This document shows positions 59,981 to 64,000 of a stretch of 64,000 nt of DNA, one piece after another. Both the position numbers and the translations under genes were made by a program. Source of the stretch: Pseudarthrobacter enclensis (GTDB taxonomy: Bacteria > Actinomycetota > Actinomycetes > Actinomycetales > Micrococcaceae); NCBI RefSeq assembly GCF_030811655.1, contig NZ_JAUSRE010000020.1, forward strand, positions 43,207 to 107,206, given 5' to 3'. The notes under the pieces are model-generated. The model was not told the origin of the DNA. It did no database searches and saw only the letters and a list, made by a program, of their open reading frames with translations. Positions within the stretch are counted from its first letter, which is position 1. Every line of letters starts with the position of its first letter.

Positions 59981-60009
59981 TTGACGCTGATACCCCCTGG
60001 GGGTATATT
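59981..60009 (+). promoter_or_regulatory. Copper-cluster promoter with CsoR-type dyad in its spacer
   Basis: TTGACG (59981-59986), a 17-bp spacer and TATATT (60004-60009) form a near-consensus promoter. The dyad ATACCCCCTGGGGGTAT (59990-60006) fills the spacer. This is the arrangement known for CsoR-controlled copper genes, and the same motif occurs in the cst locus. A leader of about 100 nt separates it from the chaperone start. Confidence 0.85.
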
Positions 60010-60115
60010 TGGGGTGTTGTCAGTGAAGTGGTATGTCCCGGCCGGTGCGCGCGCCAGCCTTTCACAGCCGTTCAACCCCAGCACCCCTTGATTCCTTCAA
60101 CGGATTGGAACTGAC

Positions 60116-60469
60116 ATGAACATCGGGAACCGCGTCCCACTCCCCCTCGCTGCCTCCGGCTGCAGCTGCTGCGCCCCATCCAGGGCCGTGGAGCCGTCCC
60201 GAAGCCTGCCTGCAACCGCGCCGCAGGACGCAACTGCCGCCGTCGTACCTTCCGACGCCGCCTCCACCCTGCGGAACTTCGCCGTGGAGGGCATGACGTG
60301 CGGTCACTGCGTCCGGTCCGTTGAGATGGCTGTGTCCGCGCTTGCCGGCGTGACGTCGGCCTCCGTTGACCTGGTGCCCGGCGGCCTGTCCCGGCTTGCC
60401 GTCACTGGCCCGGCGTCTGACGCCGCCGTCCGCGCGGCCGTCACATCCGCCGGCTACACCCTTGCCTGA
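60116..60469 (+). CDS. copZ: Heavy-metal-associated (copper chaperone-like) protein
   Basis: A 117-aa protein with a C-terminal HMA domain (about 52-117): FAVEGMTCGHCVRSVEMAVSALAGVTSASVDL, metal ligands C62 and C65. The N-terminal half, with SGCSCCAPS, is Cys-rich and otherwise low-complexity, so a second metal site is possible. First gene in the copper cluster. GGAAC precedes the start. Symbol by family. Confidence 0.9.
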   Translation: MNIGNRVPLPLAASGCSCCAPSRAVEPSRSLPATAPQDATAAVVPSDAASTLRNFAVEGMTCGHCVRSVEMAVSALAGVTSASVDLVPGGLSRLAVTGPASDAAVRAAVTSAGYTLA

Positions 60470-60500
60470 CACAGCCAGCGATTGCCTCCAAGGAGGAACA

Positions 60501-62651
60501 ATGCAGGACCATCACGACTCTCACCATCCCGACGGCTCCCACCACCACCAGCCGCCCAGCGGCACGCTTACCGAACCGCCGGCCCACGGTGCCGCGCACA
60601 CCCAGCACACCGGAAATGCCCAGCCCGGCCACCACGCCGACGACGACCACACCGTCCACACCCACGGCCAGCACGCCGGGCACAGCACGGCCATGTTCAA
60701 GAACAAGTTCTGGCTGACGCTGGCCCTTGCCGTTCCGGTGGTCTACTTCAGCCCCATGATGGCCCACCTCCTGGGCTACATGCCGCCGGAGTTCCCCGGC
60801 TCCGCCTGGATCCCTCCGGTCCTGGGCACCGTCATCTTCTTCTACGGCGGCCAGCCATTCCTCAAGGGCGGCCTGCAGGAGCTCAAGGACCGCGCCCCGG
60901 GCATGATGCTGCTGATCGCCATGGCCATCACCGTGGCGTTCGCCGCGTCCTGGGTCACCAGCCTGGGGATCGGCGGCTTCGACCTGGACTTCTGGTGGGA
61001 GCTGGCACTGCTGGTGGCCATCATGCTCCTGGGGCACTGGATCGAAATGCGGGCCCTCGGCTCCGCGCAGGGCGCCCTTGACGCCCTCGCCGCACTGCTC
61101 CCGGACGAGGCCGAACGCATCACGGACAGCGGCACCGAGACCGTCCCGGTGTCCGAACTCAACCCCGGGGACCTGGTCCTGGTCCGTCCCGGCGCCCGCA
61201 TGCCGGCTGACGGCAACGTAGTGGAGGGCCAGGCCGAGTTCGACGAGTCCATGATCACCGGCGAATCCAAGACCGTGGCCCGCGGCGCCGGAGACCCCGT
61301 GGTGGCCGGAACCGTAGCCACAGACAGCAGTGTCCGCGTCAGGGTCACGGCCGTGGGGGACCAGACCGCCCTGGCCGGGATCCAGCGGCTGGTGGAGGAA
61401 GCGCAGGCGTCATCGTCCCGCGCCCAGGCACTGGCGGACCGCGCCGCGGCGTTCCTCTTCTACTTTGCCGCCGGGGCCGGCGTCCTGACCTTCATCGCCT
61501 GGACCCTGCTGGGAAGCGTCCCCGACGCCGTCACCCGGACCGTCACCGTCCTGGTGATCGCCTGCCCCCACGCCCTTGGCCTGGCCATCCCGCTGGTGAT
61601 AGCCATCTCCACGGAACAGGCAGCACGGGCCGGTGTCCTGATCAAGAACCGGATGGCGCTGGAGCGGATGCGCACCATCGACGTAGTCCTGTTCGACAAG
61701 ACCGGCACCCTGACCACCGGAGAGCCCGAGCTGAAGGACGTCGCCGTGGCCGAAGGAGCCGATGCTGACGCGGTCCTTGCCCTGGCCGCCGCCGTGGAGT
61801 CCGACAGCGAGCACCCAGTGGCGCGGGCCATCGTGCGGGCGGCCAAGGCACGCAACCTGACGCTGCCGGCGGCCACCGAATTCACCTCGCTGACGGGCCG
61901 CGGAGTCCGGGCCACCGTGGACGGCCGGGCCGTGCACGTTGGCGGGCCTGCCCTCCTGCGCGAGCTCGGCGTCGTCGAACCCGATTCCCTGGCCATCCGG
62001 ACGCGTGCATGGATGGACCGTGGAGCGGCCGTGCTGCACGTGGTCGACGGCGGGTCCGTCCTGGGTGCCGTGAGCATGGAGGATGCGGTGCGGCCGGAGT
62101 CGCGGCAGGCCGTGTCAGCCCTGCAGCGGCGGGGAGTCAAGGTGGCCATGGTCACCGGCGATGCGCGCCAGGTTGCCCGGGCCGTGGCCGCGGACCTGGA
62201 CATCGACGAGGTATTCGCCGAGGTCCTGCCCGCCGACAAGGACAAGAAGGTGGCCGAGCTGCAGGGCCGCGGACTGAAGGTGGCCATGGTGGGCGACGGC
62301 GTCAACGACTCCCCTGCCCTGGCCCGCGCCGAAGTGGGCATCGCCATCGGCGCCGGAACCGACGTGGCGGTGGAATCCGCCGGCGTGGTGCTGGCAGGAA
62401 ACGATCCACGGGCCGTGCTGTCCATGGTGGACCTGTCCCGGGCCAGCTACCGGAAGATGTGGCAGAACCTGGTGTGGGCCACCGGCTACAACATCGTGTC
62501 CGTGCCGCTGGCCGCCGGCGTCCTGGCGTTTGCCGGCGTGGTCCTCTCCCCCGCCGCAGGGGCCGTACTGATGTCCGCATCCACCGTGGTGGTGGCGCTG
62601 AACGCCCAGCTGCTCCGGCGCCTGAAACTGAACCCGTCCGAGGTACGTTGA
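60501..62651 (+). CDS. copB: Copper-translocating P1B-3-type ATPase (CopB-like)
   Basis: A 716-aa exporter. The N-terminal 70 residues are very His-rich (HHDSHHPDGSHHHQPP) and replace the CxxC HMA domain, a CopB feature. The membrane metal motif is CPH in VIACPHALGLAIPL, also P1B-3. DKTGTLT is the phosphorylation site and MVGDGVNDSPAL the hinge. Eight helices. AGGAGG at 6 nt fixes ATG 60501. Confidence 0.94.
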   Translation: MQDHHDSHHPDGSHHHQPPSGTLTEPPAHGAAHTQHTGNAQPGHHADDDHTVHTHGQHAGHSTAMFKNKFWLTLALAVPVVYFSPMMAHLLGYMPPEFPGSAWIPPVLGTVIFFYGGQPFLKGGLQELKDRAPGMMLLIAMAITVAFAASWVTSLGIGGFDLDFWWELALLVAIMLLGHWIEMRALGSAQGALDALAALLPDEAERITDSGTETVPVSELNPGDLVLVRPGARMPADGNVVEGQAEFDESMITGESKTVARGAGDPVVAGTVATDSSVRVRVTAVGDQTALAGIQRLVEEAQASSSRAQALADRAAAFLFYFAAGAGVLTFIAWTLLGSVPDAVTRTVTVLVIACPHALGLAIPLVIAISTEQAARAGVLIKNRMALERMRTIDVVLFDKTGTLTTGEPELKDVAVAEGADADAVLALAAAVESDSEHPVARAIVRAAKARNLTLPAATEFTSLTGRGVRATVDGRAVHVGGPALLRELGVVEPDSLAIRTRAWMDRGAAVLHVVDGGSVLGAVSMEDAVRPESRQAVSALQRRGVKVAMVTGDARQVARAVAADLDIDEVFAEVLPADKDKKVAELQGRGLKVAMVGDGVNDSPALARAEVGIAIGAGTDVAVESAGVVLAGNDPRAVLSMVDLSRASYRKMWQNLVWATGYNIVSVPLAAGVLAFAGVVLSPAAGAVLMSASTVVVALNAQLLRRLKLNPSEVR

Positions 62652-62683
62652 GTACTGCGGACCGAGCGGAAGGAGGCACCGCC

Positions 62684-63109
62684 ATGACCACCCGCGCCGT
62701 GGCGGCCCTCCTTCACAGGGCCTGGCTGTTCGCCGCCGCCTTGACCGTCATCGCCGGACTGCTGGGCATGCACGTCATGACCTCCGGCCACGCCTCGCAC
62801 GGGGCACCTGCCGGGCACACCGTCGTCGCGCATTCTGCCGGCGCCGCCCATGCCGGGCACACGCCGGGCGCCTCCGCCACGGCCATGCAGGGGCTTGCCC
62901 CCGCTGTCTGCGGTGATTCCTGCCCCGGCGCGCAGGAATCGGGGGCGCCGTGCATCCCAACGGCACCCAGCGGCCCGATCACCGTTGCCCCGCCGCAGGC
63001 AACGCAGGCGGCCCTGCCGCTGCTGCCGTCAACCGGGAACGCCGGTTCCGCCTACGGCTACCTGCCGCCCAGCCCCACCCCCTGCGAACTGTCCATCAGC
63101 CGGACGTAA
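62684..63109 (+). CDS. DUF6153-type small His-rich protein
   Basis: A 141-aa protein with a single N-terminal hydrophobic helix (about 12-32), then a His/Gly/Ala-rich extracytoplasmic region HVMTSGHASHGAPAGHTVVAHSAGAAHAGHTPG. Two Cys pairs lie beyond (CGDSC, and CIP). Pattern fits DUF6153, found with copper genes in actinobacteria. AAGGAGG precedes ATG 62684. Possible role in copper binding outside the membrane. Confidence 0.8.
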   Translation: MTTRAVAALLHRAWLFAAALTVIAGLLGMHVMTSGHASHGAPAGHTVVAHSAGAAHAGHTPGASATAMQGLAPAVCGDSCPGAQESGAPCIPTAPSGPITVAPPQATQAALPLLPSTGNAGSAYGYLPPSPTPCELSISRT

Positions 63110-63165
63110 ACCGGACCGCGTCACCCATCACGGCCCAGTTCCCGTACCTCCCCTGAAGGATAATC

Positions 63166-63801
63166 ATGAACACCACTTTTAAGACCCTGTCCATTGCTGC
63201 TGCCCTGGCTGCCTCGCTCGGCCTGGCAGGATGCGCCGCCAACGCCGGTTCCGGCAACAGCATGCCGATGGACCACGGCAGCGCCGGCGCCATGTCCAGT
63301 GCCATGCCCAGCGCCGGCAGCATGTCGACCGGTGCCAACGCTGACCATAACCAGGCGGACATCATGTTTGCCCAGATGATGATCCCCCACCACTCGCAGG
63401 CAGTGGAGATGAGCGACATCATCCTGGCCAAATCCGGCATGCCGGCAGAGGTGGCCGCGCTTGCCACCAAGATCAAGGCCGCCCAGGCACCTGAGATCCA
63501 GCAGATGACCGGCTGGCTGGCAGGCTGGGGCATCCCCACCGCGATGGGCGACCACTCCGGCCACGGCATGACCGGCATGGTGGACGACGCCGGCATCGAA
63601 AAGCTCAAGTCCGCCACCGGGGCCGATGCCGCAAAGCTGTTCCTCGAGCAGATGATCGGCCACCACGAGGGCGCCATCGAGATGGCACAGCAGGAGATCA
63701 GCGCCGGCAAGTCCCCGGATGCAGTGAAGCTGGGCCATGACATCGTGGACGCCCAGCAGGCGGAAATCACCCGGATGAAGCAGTTGCTGGCCACGCTCTA
63801 G
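63166..63801 (+). CDS. DUF305 lipoprotein (copper-associated)
   Basis: A 211-aa lipoprotein with lipobox LAGC at about residue 23 and a Met/Ser/Ala-rich linker. Two copies of the DUF305 motif are present: MFAQMMIPHHSQAVEMSDIILAK and FLEQMIGHHEGAIEMAQQEIS. The HH and MxxHH patterns suit metal binding. Commonly found next to copper-export genes. GAAGGATAATC precedes ATG 63166. Last gene of the copper cluster. Confidence 0.92.
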   Translation: MNTTFKTLSIAAALAASLGLAGCAANAGSGNSMPMDHGSAGAMSSAMPSAGSMSTGANADHNQADIMFAQMMIPHHSQAVEMSDIILAKSGMPAEVAALATKIKAAQAPEIQQMTGWLAGWGIPTAMGDHSGHGMTGMVDDAGIEKLKSATGADAAKLFLEQMIGHHEGAIEMAQQEISAGKSPDAVKLGHDIVDAQQAEITRMKQLLATL

Positions 63802-63837
63802 CCGGCAGTCCAGCCGTCCGGCGGCGGCTCACGGCGT

Positions 63838-63889
63838 GGGGGGGGGGCCCCCCCCCCCCCCCCCCCCCCCCCCGGGGGGGGGGGGGGGG
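63838..63889. other. G10-C26-G16 homopolymer block (probable assembly artefact)
   Basis: Runs of 10 G (63838-63847), 26 C (63848-63873) and 16 G (63874-63889), almost perfectly self-complementary. No comparable tract occurs elsewhere in the window. It lies between the DUF305 stop and infB; the sequence on each side looks normal. More likely a sequencing or gap-filling artefact than biology. Confidence 0.7.
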
Positions 63890-63935
63890 CCGCCTAAAAA
63901 CCCCCACGGCCCCGCACCGGTAAGGCTGAGACAGC

Positions 63936-64000
63936 TTAGACGCGCGGCTTCTCGCGCATCTCGAAGGTCTCGATGATGTCACCTTCGATGATGTCGTTGT
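63936..64000 (-). CDS. infB: Translation initiation factor IF-2, C-terminus only
   Basis: The last 20 or so codons before TAA at 63936, read on the minus strand as NDIIEGDIIETFEMREKPRV. That ending is characteristic of IF-2 domain IV. The rest of the gene is beyond the window. Its neighbour on the left is separated by the homopolymer block, so the two genes may not truly be adjacent in the genome. Confidence 0.85.
   Translation of the reverse strand, partial: NDIIEGDIIETFEMREKPRV

Overview
The window is high-GC DNA with dense, often 4-nt-overlapping operons, frequent GTG starts, and actinobacterial families (DtxR/IdeR-type iron box, DosR-regulon-like genes, F420-reductase-like fold, SPW and DUF2795 proteins). 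It most resembles a soil Micrococcaceae genome (Arthrobacter/Pseudarthrobacter type); that assignment is from gene content and style only. No rRNA, tRNA, CRISPR array or intact transposase was seen. Much of the window is stress, metal and detoxification functions, so it reads as an accessory-rich chromosomal region.

Layout. 0-4.3 kb: a membrane protein open at the left edge, two aldo/keto reductases plus an SDR (probable operon), and a small membrane protein between two copies of a dyad repeat. 4.3-7.2 kb (minus): arsenic operon arsR-aqpS-arsC-arsO-like, with a nested dyad operator. 7.2-10.7 kb: methionine aminopeptidase, then a three-gene chromate-transport unit. 10.8-16.4 kb: secreted SGNH hydrolase, GNAT acetyltransferase, large APC/KimA-like permease, and a TetR regulator divergent from an F420-reductase-like protein. 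16.4-19.7 kb: an orphan KdpE/KdpD pair whose KdpD has a degenerate Walker A motif. 19.7-23.3 kb: a deleted GH13 glucosidase remnant, a ROK regulator and a Tat-exported GH27-like glycosidase. 23.4-28 kb: small housekeeping and membrane genes.

28.1-34.8 kb is a sulfide/persulfide detoxification island. A Cys-only CsoR-family (CstR-type) repressor, DUF302 and DsrE genes run left. Rhodanese-DUF2892, a TauE/SafE exporter, two rhodaneses, thioredoxin, a CstB-like persulfide dioxygenase-rhodanese and an MFS transporter run right. Operator-like ATACCCC/GGGGTAT dyads lie in the divergent promoter (three, exactly 21 bp apart) and inside the promoter before the dioxygenase.

34.8-43.9 kb (minus) is a tightly packed nine-gene unit. 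It encodes SPW membrane protein, TCO1-domain protein, phosphoribosyltransferase-hydrolase fusion, erythromycin-esterase-like protein, acetyl-CoA-synthetase-like ligase, 2-oxoacid dehydrogenase E1alpha/E1beta/E2 and an acyl carrier protein. Two of these have relatives in the mycobacterial DosR dormancy regulon, and a DosR-box-like dyad lies upstream. 44-47 kb holds two secreted phosphoesterase-family proteins. 47.1 kb carries a second internally deleted pseudogene (carboxylate-amine ligase).

48-57.3 kb: a PaaK-like adenylate-forming enzyme, a VIT1/CCC1 transporter, cytochrome oxidase subunits II and I, and an iron ABC transporter preceded by an IdeR-type box. 57.4-63.8 kb: NhaA, a PAS-ANTAR regulator, and a copper cluster (HMA chaperone, CopB-type ATPase, DUF6153, DUF305) behind a promoter with another ATACCCC dyad. 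The right end has a G10-C26-G16 homopolymer block that looks like an assembly artefact, followed by the 3' end of infB on the minus strand.
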